Shown: piece after piece, positions 6,998 to 15,427 of the stretch | Layout of the letters: each line of letters begins with the position of its first letter | Position numbering within the stretch: position 1 is the stretch's first letter | Assembly: GCF_003605635.1 (NCBI RefSeq) | Contig: NZ_QMDW01000002.1 | Coordinates: 174,046-238,045, forward strand | Origin: Halonotius pteroides | GTDB taxonomy: Archaea > Halobacteriota > Halobacteria > Halobacteriales > Haloferacaceae | Length of the DNA: 64,000 bases | Direction: 5' to 3' | Notes under the pieces: generated by a model | Seen by the model: the letters and a program-made list of their open reading frames with translations, nothing else | Told to the model about the DNA's origin: nothing | The model's database searches: none | Translations under genes and position numbers: made by a program

Positions 6998-9400
6998 ATG
7001 GCACACTCACGACGGCGGCTGTTGCAGACGACAGGCACAGTACTTGCAAGCGCGGCTCTCGCCGGCTGTAGCAGTACCGACAATCAGGCCGACAGCGGTG
7101 GCGAAGCGTCGATCGCAGCGGCCGACCTTGGCGTCGTTGCCGAATGGAACGCGATCCGCACCCGACTCCGTGATCCCGTGATCCTTGGGCACGCTGAGGA
7201 GTACGCTGCGGGTGAAGGCGTCGTCGGCGACATCTTTGAGCGGTTTGAGATGGCGTCAGGACAGAACAATGCTCACGAGACCCTTGAGGAAACCGACAAA
7301 GAGCACTACGAGGGGTTCGAAACCGCATTGGGCGACCTCCGGAGCGCGCTTACGGACAATGATCTCGATGGGGCCCACGATGCGATGAGAGCGGCTGATG
7401 AACAGCTTCGCGGCGCGCAGGCCGCACTCGCCGGCCAGGAGACGGTCAAACAGCTTACCGCGCTCGTAATGGGTGCACATATCAAAGACGTTGAGGTGCT
7501 TCTCGCCGCGGAGGCGTACGACGACGCCAGCCTTGAGTACAACCAGATCGGAACCAAATTCCAACAAAAGGGGCTGTACGATATGATCGCTGCGGCTGAC
7601 ACTGAAGCTGCGGATGGGGTTGTCGACGCTCTTGATCGGGCGGCAACTGCTGCCGAGGCGGCAAACGCAACCGACGCTTCAGCTGCCGGTTCGGACGCGT
7701 TTGAGGCGGCAACACAGGGGTTGCATGCGGTCGCGAACGCCAACGTCGCCGACGCCGCCCACATGGCTGCCCTACAGGGGTTGGGCTGGGATGCGGCCGC
7801 GCTGACGACAATCGGTGGCCCCGGTACCGATTACGCACACGCTGCCGCATTGAACCTGTATCGTGCACGCGCCTACGACGCACACTGGATCGCAGCCAAC
7901 GGCAGCACCGACACAGCGGCGACGATGGCACGCGATGTGTTCGCTCACTTTGAGGGGGCCCGTACACACGAAGCGCTAGAGGAGGCAGACCGCGACGCCT
8001 ATGAAACGTTCGAGGCCGGACTTGAATCGCTACAGACCAGGATCGACGACGGCGATACCGGCGGGATCGACGACGCTGTTGCAACCATCGATGAAAATCT
8101 CCGTACCGGAATCAAGCGCCTTGCTGGCGGCGACGCCCCGCTGCTGCAATCCGGATTTTTCCGTGCTCGCTTTGCGGATGCGTATGAACGCTACCGGCAG
8201 GGCGAAGCGGCCGCGGCGGCGACGATCGCTGAGGGGCTCTTCGGGCGGTTTGAGGCGAACGAGCTGAACTTCCACGAAACACTTGAGGACACAAGCGAGT
8301 CGCTGTATGAAACCTTCGAGGAGGAACACCTGACCGCACTCGTCACCGCCTACGAAGACGACAACAGCAGCGCGGTCGACACCCACCATCAGGGCGTGTG
8401 TGACGCGCTCCTCGAGTTTGAAGCCGAACACAGCGCGGCGCTTGCAAGCGGTGCGGAAGCCGGTTACATGGGGGCTCGTGGCTTCGATGCCGCCGGCGTC
8501 GCCGCCCTCGGGGATGCCAGCCGAGCGAGCACGATCGTCAGCGACGCCTTCGCCCACTTTGAGAACGGGGCTGCCGGGTATCACGAGGCCATCGAGGCAG
8601 CCGATGTGGAACGCTACGAGTCATTTGAGGCCGCTCTCGGGGCGATTCAGACAGCAGTTGACGACGGCGGCGACGTGTACGCCAATGCAAAAGCGTTCAA
8701 CGACGAGGCCGTCGCCTCCGCGTACGCGATCGCTGAATCTGGGGGTGCAACCGCACCCGCTGCGGCGATGATGGGTGATGCCTTCGCCCACTTCGAACAA
8801 GCCGAGGTACACGAGGCACTGGAAGAAGCCGATCATGATACCTATGAGGGCTTTGAGGCCGCACTTAACTCTTATCAGTCCGGCCTTGAGTCAGGAGACA
8901 CTGAGCCGGTAGCGCGGTATGCCGCGATGGCCCGTACCGGTGGGTTCGCTGTCGCCGGCGCGGTCGACGCCGCGCCGTCCGTTGACGCCGCGGCTGCTGA
9001 TGACGGAGGAGAGGCCGAGGAATCAGCCTACGAGGGCGGGCCGAACATTGTCGAGGGCGTTCCTGACGACGCCGACCACGTCGTTGAAGCACAGGCCGTC
9101 GTCTTTGAGCCGGCGGAGCTGACAGTACAGCAGGGTGAGACGGTTGCCTGGAAGTACGCTGCTGGAGACGCACACAACGTTGTCGCCGACGAGGACAAGA
9201 TCCCGGACGACGCAGAGTACTGGGCTTCCGGCGGGTTCGACAGCGAAATGGCCGCCAGAGACGGCTGGGAGAACGGTAAGGGGGCTCTCCACCGCTCGGA
9301 ACAGGTGTACGTCCACACCTTCGAGGCAGCCGGCACACACGAGTATCTCTGTGTCCCACACGAGGCCGCCGGAATGGTCGGCAAGGTCATCGTCGAATAG
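6998..9400 (+). CDS. Tat lipoprotein: DUF5059-type repeats fused to halocyanin (blue copper) domain
   Basis: An 800-residue exported lipoprotein. The N-terminus has a twin-arginine signal (RRRLLQTTGT) and a lipobox LAGC with Cys24 as the anchor. Residues 30-680 contain five spaced copies of a helical motif of the form F-x-x-F-E ... H-E-x-[LI]-E-x-x-D ... Y-E-x-F-E, near residues 80, 312, 413, 516 and 594; for example FAHFEGARTHEALEEADRDA. Residues about 690-800 are a complete cupredoxin with type-1 copper ligands: His in GDAHNV, then Cys, His and Met in YLCVPHEAAGM. I recall this architecture as DUF5059 plus halocyanin. The acidic/His repeats suggest metal binding and the copper domain suggests redox chemistry at the outer face of the membrane. 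With the DtxR boxes just upstream, a role in ferrous iron capture or oxidation is my inference. No permease gene is adjacent. Confidence 0.85.
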   Translation: MAHSRRRLLQTTGTVLASAALAGCSSTDNQADSGGEASIAAADLGVVAEWNAIRTRLRDPVILGHAEEYAAGEGVVGDIFERFEMASGQNNAHETLEETDKEHYEGFETALGDLRSALTDNDLDGAHDAMRAADEQLRGAQAALAGQETVKQLTALVMGAHIKDVEVLLAAEAYDDASLEYNQIGTKFQQKGLYDMIAAADTEAADGVVDALDRAATAAEAANATDASAAGSDAFEAATQGLHAVANANVADAAHMAALQGLGWDAAALTTIGGPGTDYAHAAALNLYRARAYDAHWIAANGSTDTAATMARDVFAHFEGARTHEALEEADRDAYETFEAGLESLQTRIDDGDTGGIDDAVATIDENLRTGIKRLAGGDAPLLQSGFFRARFADAYERYRQGEAAAAATIAEGLFGRFEANELNFHETLEDTSESLYETFEEEHLTALVTAYEDDNSSAVDTHHQGVCDALLEFEAEHSAALASGAEAGYMGARGFDAAGVAALGDASRASTIVSDAFAHFENGAAGYHEAIEAADVERYESFEAALGAIQTAVDDGGDVYANAKAFNDEAVASAYAIAESGGATAPAAAMMGDAFAHFEQAEVHEALEEADHDTYEGFEAALNSYQSGLESGDTEPVARYAAMARTGGFAVAGAVDAAPSVDAAAADDGGEAEESAYEGGPNIVEGVPDDADHVVEAQAVVFEPAELTVQQGETVAWKYAAGDAHNVVADEDKIPDDAEYWASGGFDSEMAARDGWENGKGALHRSEQVYVHTFEAAGTHEYLCVPHEAAGMVGKVIVE

Positions 9401-9514
9401 GGATCAATCGCGGCGCAGACGATTTTGTATCGTGGTATGTGATTTACCGGAACCGCGAGGGTACTCACCAAACCTGAACAGGGTGAAAACCGCGCACCTA
9501 CTCAAAAAACAGCG

Positions 9515-9874
9515 TTAGAACGGAGCCTGTGGGCCTTCGTCGCTGTCGTCGCCACCCTCACCAGGGAAGGAAGGACTCATGCCCTCTGTTTCGCCCATAT
9601 CCGGCTCGGCACCCTGACCGGTGTTGGCGTGTACCTCGTTGATCTCGGGGATCTCCTTGACCATCCGGCTTTTGATCGCCTGGATCGTCATCGGGGAGAT
9701 GCCACAGCCGGAACAGGCACCGCCGAGTTGGATCTCAACCTCGCCAGTCTCGGCGTCGAGACGCTGAATCGCGGCGTTGCCGCCGTGCATCTGAATCTGC
9801 GGGAAGTTGCGCCGCAGGAAGTTCACCACGCGGTCTTGAAGCTCGGAATCAGCCGATGCGGAGTCTGTACTCAT
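9515..9874 (-). CDS. NifU-like C-terminal domain Fe-S protein
   Basis: A 119-residue protein with a NifU C-terminal domain (residues about 10-80), which carries or transfers Fe-S clusters. The diagnostic CxxC occurs in GGACSGCGISPMTIQAIKSR and is preceded by the typical R-P-x-[IL] equivalents NFLRRNFPQIQMHGGN. The C-terminal 35 residues are an acidic Gly/Pro-rich tail. The ATG at 9874 (MSTDSASADS) is preferred; a second ATG 15 nt further out is possible. It is unlinked to other Fe-S assembly genes here. Confidence 0.9.
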   Translation of the reverse strand: MSTDSASADSELQDRVVNFLRRNFPQIQMHGGNAAIQRLDAETGEVEIQLGGACSGCGISPMTIQAIKSRMVKEIPEINEVHANTGQGAEPDMGETEGMSPSFPGEGGDDSDEGPQAPF

Positions 9875-9997
9875 ACGGATTCGTTGCATAGCAACAGGCT
9901 TAGGCCTTTGGTTCAGGTGGAATGATGCGGGCGATCACGCCGCGGACGCCTCCTATCACTGTTCGCCGTCTCGCATCTCGACCGACGGCACACGCGC

Positions 9998-10318
9998 TTA
10001 CTCTGTCAACTCGAACAGCTGGCGGAGCTCGGTTTCGATCTCCTCGGTGTAGTGATCCAGCGTCTCCTCGAAGGTCTCGCGGTCGACGACGACACCCGTG
10101 AGCCGATCGTAGGGATCGTTTGGCAACGTGATCCTAAACCCGTCGTCGGGATCGTATAGCGGCTCGCTTTCGTTGAGCACCTGCTGATCGATGCCGTGGA
10201 TCAACGTCGAGTCGTAGGCCTCGTTCATCGTGTTGAACGCGTTCTTGTAGGCCCGCTGGAGCTGCGGAAAGTAGTGTTCGTACTTGTCCTCAAACTTCTC
10301 GGGATCGAACTCAACCAT
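9998..10318 (-). CDS. DUF5783 family protein
   Basis: A 106-residue acidic cytoplasmic protein confined to haloarchaea. Its pattern is EKFEDKYEHYFPQLQRAYKN at the start, DQQVLNESEP in the middle, LPNDPYDRLTGVVVDRE later, and a final amphipathic helix. I recognise this pattern as DUF5783; no function is known. It lies alone between the NifU-like gene and the HTR-like gene, on the same strand as both. The 240-bp gap on its upstream side holds no other convincing gene. Confidence 0.78.
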   Translation of the reverse strand: MVEFDPEKFEDKYEHYFPQLQRAYKNAFNTMNEAYDSTLIHGIDQQVLNESEPLYDPDDGFRITLPNDPYDRLTGVVVDRETFEETLDHYTEEIETELRQLFELTE

Positions 10319-10558
10319 TAGCTGATAGTTGGGAAGGAGGCCAAAAAGCGGGGCGGTTCAATGTCATAAACCACATAATGCGATATCAAATCCGATTCGG
10401 AAGCGGCTGAGTGCCGAACGACTGTGTCGTGACCGACGTTATCAGCAGCCGTTGAAAACCCTCAACGTGCTTTCAGTCCGCCAGAAGGATGACTGCCAAG
10501 CTACACGTCGCTCCGTGGCTATCAAAATCGACGACGCAGGGCCGAGTCGAACAGGGGG

Positions 10559-11179
10559 TCAGAACTGTTGCCACGGTGTCGGCGAGGAGAGTCGACCGCG
10601 GATGCGGAGTTCGCGGCCATCATCAGCCGTTCGGGTGTCGACGACGGTCTCAAACGGATCAAGCAGCGTGTGAATCGTCTGTTCGTCGTGCATTGTTTCG
10701 TTGATCACCGCGATCGTCGGCCAGTGTTCGTTCTGCGTCTGTCCGAGCAACACACGGGTGAACTGGTAGATCCGGTCGGCCTCCCAGTACATCAGAAGTT
10801 GAGACAGCGAGTGCAGCCCAACTGTCAGGTCATCGTCGGCCATCGCCTCGGTCAGTTGGGTAAACTTTACCCCTAGATCGGTGAGGTTCTTTGGCGAGGA
10901 AATATATTTTGTCAGCTCCGTATCCTCAACGTCTGACCCCTGCTCGCGGCTGACACAGTCGACAACGCCGATCGCGTCGCCGTCGTGGCCGGTGAGTGTC
11001 TCATAATCCTCGCGGACGGTCGGGGCGTCATGGCCGGTTGACAACACAAGCGCACGGTCTGTGCGCGCGCCGAAGATCCGATGCATAAGCTCATATTTTC
11101 CGCTCATCGGTGGCCCAGCGACGATGATACTCGGCGTATCGGTGAGCCGATCGGCCAAGGGAAGTTCGGTTACGGACAT
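10559..11179 (-). CDS. HTR-like / RecA-superfamily ATPase
   Basis: A 206-residue protein of the haloarchaeal HTR-like group, related to KaiC/GvpD RecA folds. A Walker A-type loop (VAGPPMSGKYELM) lies at residues 20-32, and a hydrophobic strand ending in Asp (IGVVDCVS, residues about 70-77) may serve as Walker B. The later segments GLHSLSQLLMYWEADRIYQF and IAVINETMHDEQTI match the RecA-like order. Such genes often sit beside chemotaxis or signal-transduction genes, as here: cheW follows 210 bp away on the same strand. Biochemical role unknown. A 64-codon frame upstream (11170-11364) was not considered a gene. Confidence 0.75.
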   Translation of the reverse strand: MSVTELPLADRLTDTPSIIVAGPPMSGKYELMHRIFGARTDRALVLSTGHDAPTVREDYETLTGHDGDAIGVVDCVSREQGSDVEDTELTKYISSPKNLTDLGVKFTQLTEAMADDDLTVGLHSLSQLLMYWEADRIYQFTRVLLGQTQNEHWPTIAVINETMHDEQTIHTLLDPFETVVDTRTADDGRELRIRGRLSSPTPWQQF

Positions 11180-11388
11180 TGGATCGGACAGGGCCGCCGA
11201 CGAGCCGGGCGGCGTGGCGCGTGGTGAGAAGCCGATACGGAGATCCGGCCGTTCGGCAGGGTGCGGAGAGTGTCCCCCCCGAGAAGCGAGGCGAGTCGGT
11301 GACAGACGGCGGGGACGCTCATAGATAGATACGTCTCACAGTGGCAAATAAACATTGGCCTCAAATTCTCACAGGTGAAACTGGTCGG

Positions 11389-11850
11389 CTACTCAGCGGT
11401 GGCGACGTTGGGGTCAACCCAGACGACAAAGCGATCCTCGTCTTTGACGATGCCGTGGACGTTTTCATCGTCGGCGGTCGTCGTCTCGTCGACCTCATCG
11501 GGGGTGACGTCCGTGACCTGATAAACCTCATCGACGATCCACGCGACGGTCGCCTGGTCGTCCATGGCATCGGGATCGAAGACGATAATCCGTTCGCGGG
11601 TTCCGCCTTCCTCGATATCGAAGATCGTCTTCGGGTTGATAATCGAGGTTGTCCGACCCCGAAGATCCATCACACCCTCGACGTGTGGCGGCGAGTTCGG
11701 GATACGGGTGAGATCACCGGCGTCGACGATCTCGTCGATCACGCCGATATCAAGACAGTACGTTTCATCACTGAGCCCGAACTCCAGCACTTTGGTTGCC
11801 TCCCCCGTGGCAGCCTCGGCATCAGCGGGTTGGGCTTCACTTTCGGACAT
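11389..11850 (-). CDS. cheW: Chemotaxis coupling protein CheW
   Basis: A 153-residue adaptor that links transducers such as HemAT to the CheA kinase at the membrane array. After an acidic leader of 20 residues comes the CheW fold: VLEFGLSDETYCLDIGVIDE, then LTRIPNSPPHVEGVMDLRG, the family's most conserved loop, followed by TTSIINPKTIF. It is divergent from cheB, the usual place for cheW in haloarchaeal che loci. The ATG at 11850 is chosen; a GTG/TTG extension to 11901 has a non-coding character. The shared 200-bp intergenic region carries the regulatory features listed separately. Confidence 0.95.
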   Translation of the reverse strand: MSESEAQPADAEAATGEATKVLEFGLSDETYCLDIGVIDEIVDAGDLTRIPNSPPHVEGVMDLRGRTTSIINPKTIFDIEEGGTRERIIVFDPDAMDDQATVAWIVDEVYQVTDVTPDEVDETTTADDENVHGIVKDEDRFVVWVDPNVATAE

Positions 11851-11923
11851 GTGCGGTATTGACGGGGTACCGGTAGTTAACTCTGTCCAATAACGTATCA
11901 CTCATTCGGAGAGAGCCGGTGGC

Positions 11924-11956
11924 TTTATTCTTGCCCTTTTTGTAGTACCTACAACA
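11924..11956 (+). promoter_or_regulatory. cheB-operon core promoter with palindromic candidate operator
   Basis: A TATA-like TTTATT at 11924-11929 is followed by a perfect inverted repeat TTGTAG-TAC-CTACAA (11940-11954). This ends two bases before an ATG at 11957. Transcription would be expected to start about 25 nt after the TATA box, around 11952-11957, so the palindrome covers the start site. That is where archaeal repressors often bind. The regulator is not identifiable from the sequence. Confidence 0.5.
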
Positions 11957-12061
11957 ATGAGGGGCGAGACCCGAGGCAGGCCACTGGGCGAAGCCGCCGG
12001 ATTCGGTGTCACCAAGGAGCCGTCCCGCCAGCTGTGGGCCGGAGGTGACAGCGGTGCGTAA
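11957..12061 (+). CDS. Candidate 34-residue leader ORF upstream of cheB
   Basis: A short frame, MRGETRGRPLGEAAGFGVTK at its start, begins exactly where a leaderless transcript should begin. It ends in TAA at 12061, eight bases inside the cheB frame. The cheB GTG with its Shine-Dalgarno lies within its last codons, so translation of this frame could control access to cheB. The peptide is basic and Gly/Arg-rich, unlike halophilic proteins, so it may matter as a cis-acting leader rather than as a protein. It has not been shown to be translated. Confidence 0.35.
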   Translation: MRGETRGRPLGEAAGFGVTKEPSRQLWAGGDSGA

Positions 12062-13115
12062 GCCACGGACGGTCGTCGTCGACGACTCCCGATTTATGCG
12101 CGGACTGATCTCCGACCTTCTCGATGAGGCCGGGGTACCCGTTGTCGGCGAGGCCAAAGACGGCGCTGCGGCCCTAGAGGTCATCGCTGAGGAGGAGCCG
12201 GATGCGGTGACGATGGATCTGGAGATGCCCCGAATGAACGGCATCGAGGCCGTCGAGCGTATCATGGCGGAACACCCGACACCGGTGCTCATGCTGAGCG
12301 CCCACACAGAGGACGGCGCGGAGGTGACCTTTGAGGCTCTTGAGAAGGGCGCGGTCGATTTCTTCTCAAAACCCGGCGGTGAGGTATCAATGGGCGTCTC
12401 CCAACACGCCGACCAGCTTGTGGCAACGCTGCGGTCGGTCGCCGACGCCGACCTCACACAGGCCAGCCGGCAGGCCGCCGACACTCAACGTCAGCCGGCG
12501 AGTCCAGGGCCTGGCGGCGCGGCGACGGCAGAAATCGAGGGGTTTGAGGATCAACACACCGTCGTCATCGGCTCTTCGACCGGCGGCCCCGACGCTGTCG
12601 AGCAGGTGATGAGCGAGTTGCCCGGCGGCGACTGTCGGGTGATCATCGTCCAACACATGCCGGAGGCGTTCACCGCGCGGTTCGCCGATCGGCTGGATAA
12701 CGCCTCGCGGTACACCGTCCGAGAGGCCACCGACGGCGCGCGGATCGGTGCCGGCGAGGCTGTCGTCGCCCGCGGCGGAAGCCATCTCGGGATCACCGGC
12801 TACAGCAACGGGCGGATCCGCGTCGAGTTGATCGAGGCAGATCGCGGCCACTCGGTGCGACCCGCCGTCGACGAGACGATGACGTCGGTCGCCGCGCAGA
12901 TCGACGATCCGCTGACCGGGGTCATCCTCACCGGGATGGGCTCGGATGGCGCCGAGGGCATCTGTGCGATGCAGGCCGCCGGCGCGACAACGATCGCACA
13001 GAACAAGGAAAGCTGTGTGATCTACGGGATGCCGAAACGCGCGATCGAGGCGGGCTGTATTGATGAGGTTTGCCATATCGACGACATTGCGACAACAATC
13101 AGGGAGCTGGTATAA
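12054..13115 (+). CDS. cheB: Chemotaxis protein-glutamate methylesterase CheB
   Basis: A 353-residue response-regulator enzyme that demethylates (and can deamidate) transducers for adaptation. The receiver domain (residues 5-125) has the acidic pair D10-D11, the phospho-acceptor Asp near residue 55 in VTMDLEMPRMNG, and the conserved Lys in FFSKPG. After a short Ala/Gln linker, the esterase domain shows the catalytic Ser in IGSSTGGPDA, His in VQHMPEAFTARFA and Asp in GMGSDGAEG. The GTG at 12054 is chosen because GGAGGTGA lies six bases before it and the receiver fold starts at once. The TAA overlaps the ATG of cheA by one base. Confidence 0.97.
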   Translation: MRKPRTVVVDDSRFMRGLISDLLDEAGVPVVGEAKDGAAALEVIAEEEPDAVTMDLEMPRMNGIEAVERIMAEHPTPVLMLSAHTEDGAEVTFEALEKGAVDFFSKPGGEVSMGVSQHADQLVATLRSVADADLTQASRQAADTQRQPASPGPGGAATAEIEGFEDQHTVVIGSSTGGPDAVEQVMSELPGGDCRVIIVQHMPEAFTARFADRLDNASRYTVREATDGARIGAGEAVVARGGSHLGITGYSNGRIRVELIEADRGHSVRPAVDETMTSVAAQIDDPLTGVILTGMGSDGAEGICAMQAAGATTIAQNKESCVIYGMPKRAIEAGCIDEVCHIDDIATTIRELV

Positions 13116-15427
13116 TGAGTGACGCACACCGCAAGGCCTTCGTGGCTGAAAGCGAGGAAGGTATCACCGAGCTGAACAACGCACTGCTGGATCTGGAGTC
13201 CGATCCCGACGACGACGATGCGATGGACTCGATCTTCCGGATCGCCCACACGCTGAAGGGGAATGCCTCAGCGATGGGGTATGAGTCGGTCAGTGAGCTG
13301 GCCCACGAGATGGAGGATCTGCTGGACGAAGTCCGAGAGGGCGACATCGACGTTGACATCGAGCTGATGGATCTGCTTTTCGACTCCGTCGACTATCTCG
13401 ATGCGATGGTGAGCGATATCGCCGAGGACGGCGAAACGGATATCGACGCCAGCGGGGTTGAGGCCGATCTCAGAGAGAAGATGGAGACCGGCAGCGTCGG
13501 CGACAATGATGAGGAAAGCGATGACGAAGCGACAGCAGCCGACGACACAGCCGATGAGTCCGACGACATGGCCAGCGACGAGGCGGCCACGGAGTCGGCC
13601 AACGAGACGGTCGACGACGCCGATAGCGACACCGCCGAGGCAGTCGACGACGAAACAGACCCCGAGGCCACGGCCGATGACCCAGCGGACGATCCCGATG
13701 GCGACGAGACGGAAGCGATCGCTATCGATGACCTCCCGGATGAGATCGCCGACGCCAGACTAGAGACGAGCGAGGCGGTGTATCGGGCGGAGATCGGGCT
13801 CGGTGACACCGAGATGCCGGGCGTCGAAGCCATCTTCATCATGCAGGAGATCGAGGAGGGCTACGACCGGATCGGCACCGACCCGGAGCAGGACATGATC
13901 GAGGACGGCGACTTCGATGAGACGTTTGACGTCTTCGTCGTCGATATCTCGGCCAGCGAGATCGAAGGGATTCTCGGCGAGTTGGGCAAGGTGGAGTTTG
14001 CCTCCGTCAGCCCGGTGACACCAAACGTTGACGATCCGATGACAGTCACCGAGGCGGTCGACGCCGCCGGCGGGGCAGTCGACGCCGATGCGGAGCCGAC
14101 CGCGGAATCGGACGACGCCGACACGGAGCCTGCAACAGCAGCCGACGACGAGAGCGACACCGCCGGACGCGACGATCCCAGCAGCGATGCTGACAGCGAT
14201 ACCGACGACAGCAGTGACAGCAGCGACAACAGCGAGAGCGGGCGATCCAGCCCTGATGCAGGTGGTCGCTCCGGGCCAAGCAGTTCTAGCTCCGACGATA
14301 CCGATATCCAGTCGGTGCGTGTCGATGTCAACCAACTCGACGAGCTCTACAATCTCGTCGAACAGCTTGTGACGAGTCGAATCAAGCTACGACGAGAGAT
14401 GGAGCGAGAGGGCATCGACTCCGACAATCTCGACGAGCTCGATAAGATCACCGGCAACCTCCAGGATACGGCGATGGATATGCGGCTGATCCCGCTGTCG
14501 AAGATCGTCGACACCTTCCCGCGGCTAGTGCGGGACGTGGCACGGGAGACCGGCAAACAGGTGAACTTCACCGTCACCGGCGAGGATATCGAGCTTGATC
14601 GGACGATCCTCACCGAGATCCGCGATCCCCTGATCCACGTGCTGCGCAACGCCGTCGACCACGGGATCGAGCCGCCGGAGGAACGCGAACAGAAGGGCAA
14701 AGCGCCGACCGGCAACGTCTCGCTGACAGCGACCCGCGACCGCGATCACGTCAACATCGAGGTCGCCGACGACGGCGCGGGGCTCGATCCGGAGATGCTC
14801 AAGCAGAAGGCCATCGAGAAAGGCGTCAAAACCGAAAGCGAGCTCGAACGGATGGAGGAATCGGAGATCTACGATCTCGTCTTCCATCCGGGCTTCTCGA
14901 CGGCCGAGGAAGTCACCGACGTCAGCGGCCGCGGCGTCGGGATGGATGTTGTCCACAACACCGTCAAACAGCTTGACGGGACGGTCAACGTCGAAAGCGA
15001 ACTCGGTGAGGGAACAACCGTCACCCTCCGGCTGCCGGTGACCGTGGCGATCGTGAAGGTCATGTTCGTCGAGGTCGGCGGCACCGAGTACGGCATCCCG
15101 GTCAAGAATATCGCGGAGGTCACCCGCGCCGACGAGATTCGGACGACCAAAGGCGACGAGATCATCAACCACGACGACGAGATCTATCCGATCCTCCGAC
15201 TCAGCGACGCACTCGACGAGCCGAGCAGCGTCAACGGCGACGGGATGTTGCTGCGGATTCGGGAGGAACACCGCAAGGTCGCGCTTCACTGCGATCAGGT
15301 GATCGATCAGGAGGAGGTCGTCGTCAAACCGCTTGAGGGCGTCCTCAGCGGGATCCCCGGGCTCAGCGGGACGGCCGTGTTGGGTGATGGTGATGTGGTT
15401 GCTGTCCTCGATGTGGTGACGCTATGA
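13115..15427 (+). CDS. cheA: Chemotaxis sensor histidine kinase CheA
   Basis: A 770-residue kinase that autophosphorylates in response to transducers and passes phosphate to CheY and CheB. Domains in order: HPt (residues 1-105) with phospho-His45 in RIAHTLKGNASAMG; a long Asp/Glu/Ala linker; a P2-like response-regulator docking domain around 215-310 (ADARLETSEAVYRAEI onward); a second acidic Ser-rich linker; the P3 dimerisation helices from about 405 (SVRVDVNQLDELYNLVEQLV); the ATPase with N-box HVLRNAVDHGIE, G1 DDGAGLDP and G2 GRGVGMDVV; and the CheW-like P5 domain to the end. The acidic linkers are unusually long compared with bacterial CheA, consistent with salt adaptation. It overlaps cheR by the ATGA arrangement. 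Confidence 0.97.
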   Translation: MSDAHRKAFVAESEEGITELNNALLDLESDPDDDDAMDSIFRIAHTLKGNASAMGYESVSELAHEMEDLLDEVREGDIDVDIELMDLLFDSVDYLDAMVSDIAEDGETDIDASGVEADLREKMETGSVGDNDEESDDEATAADDTADESDDMASDEAATESANETVDDADSDTAEAVDDETDPEATADDPADDPDGDETEAIAIDDLPDEIADARLETSEAVYRAEIGLGDTEMPGVEAIFIMQEIEEGYDRIGTDPEQDMIEDGDFDETFDVFVVDISASEIEGILGELGKVEFASVSPVTPNVDDPMTVTEAVDAAGGAVDADAEPTAESDDADTEPATAADDESDTAGRDDPSSDADSDTDDSSDSSDNSESGRSSPDAGGRSGPSSSSSDDTDIQSVRVDVNQLDELYNLVEQLVTSRIKLRREMEREGIDSDNLDELDKITGNLQDTAMDMRLIPLSKIVDTFPRLVRDVARETGKQVNFTVTGEDIELDRTILTEIRDPLIHVLRNAVDHGIEPPEEREQKGKAPTGNVSLTATRDRDHVNIEVADDGAGLDPEMLKQKAIEKGVKTESELERMEESEIYDLVFHPGFSTAEEVTDVSGRGVGMDVVHNTVKQLDGTVNVESELGEGTTVTLRLPVTVAIVKVMFVEVGGTEYGIPVKNIAEVTRADEIRTTKGDEIINHDDEIYPILRLSDALDEPSSVNGDGMLLRIREEHRKVALHCDQVIDQEEVVVKPLEGVLSGIPGLSGTAVLGDGDVVAVLDVVTL

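Noticed and set aside
6998..9400. Multihaem cytochrome reading of the large lipoprotein
   Set aside because: There are no CxxCH motifs; besides the lipobox Cys, the only notable Cys is the copper ligand in the C-terminal domain.
11170..11364. 64-codon minus-strand frame between the HTR-like gene and cheW
   Set aside because: Its composition is rich in Arg, Pro, Cys and His and lacks acidic residues. It overlaps the HTR-like start and has no recognisable features.
12387..13127. 246-codon frame antisense to cheB
   Set aside because: It is a mirror of a gene with a complete catalytic set; long antisense frames are expected from the codon bias.
14046..14279. Acidic linker of CheA as an intein or inserted domain
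   Set aside because: The Asp/Ser/Ala repeats are simple low-complexity sequence flanked by normal CheA domains, typical of halophilic linkers.
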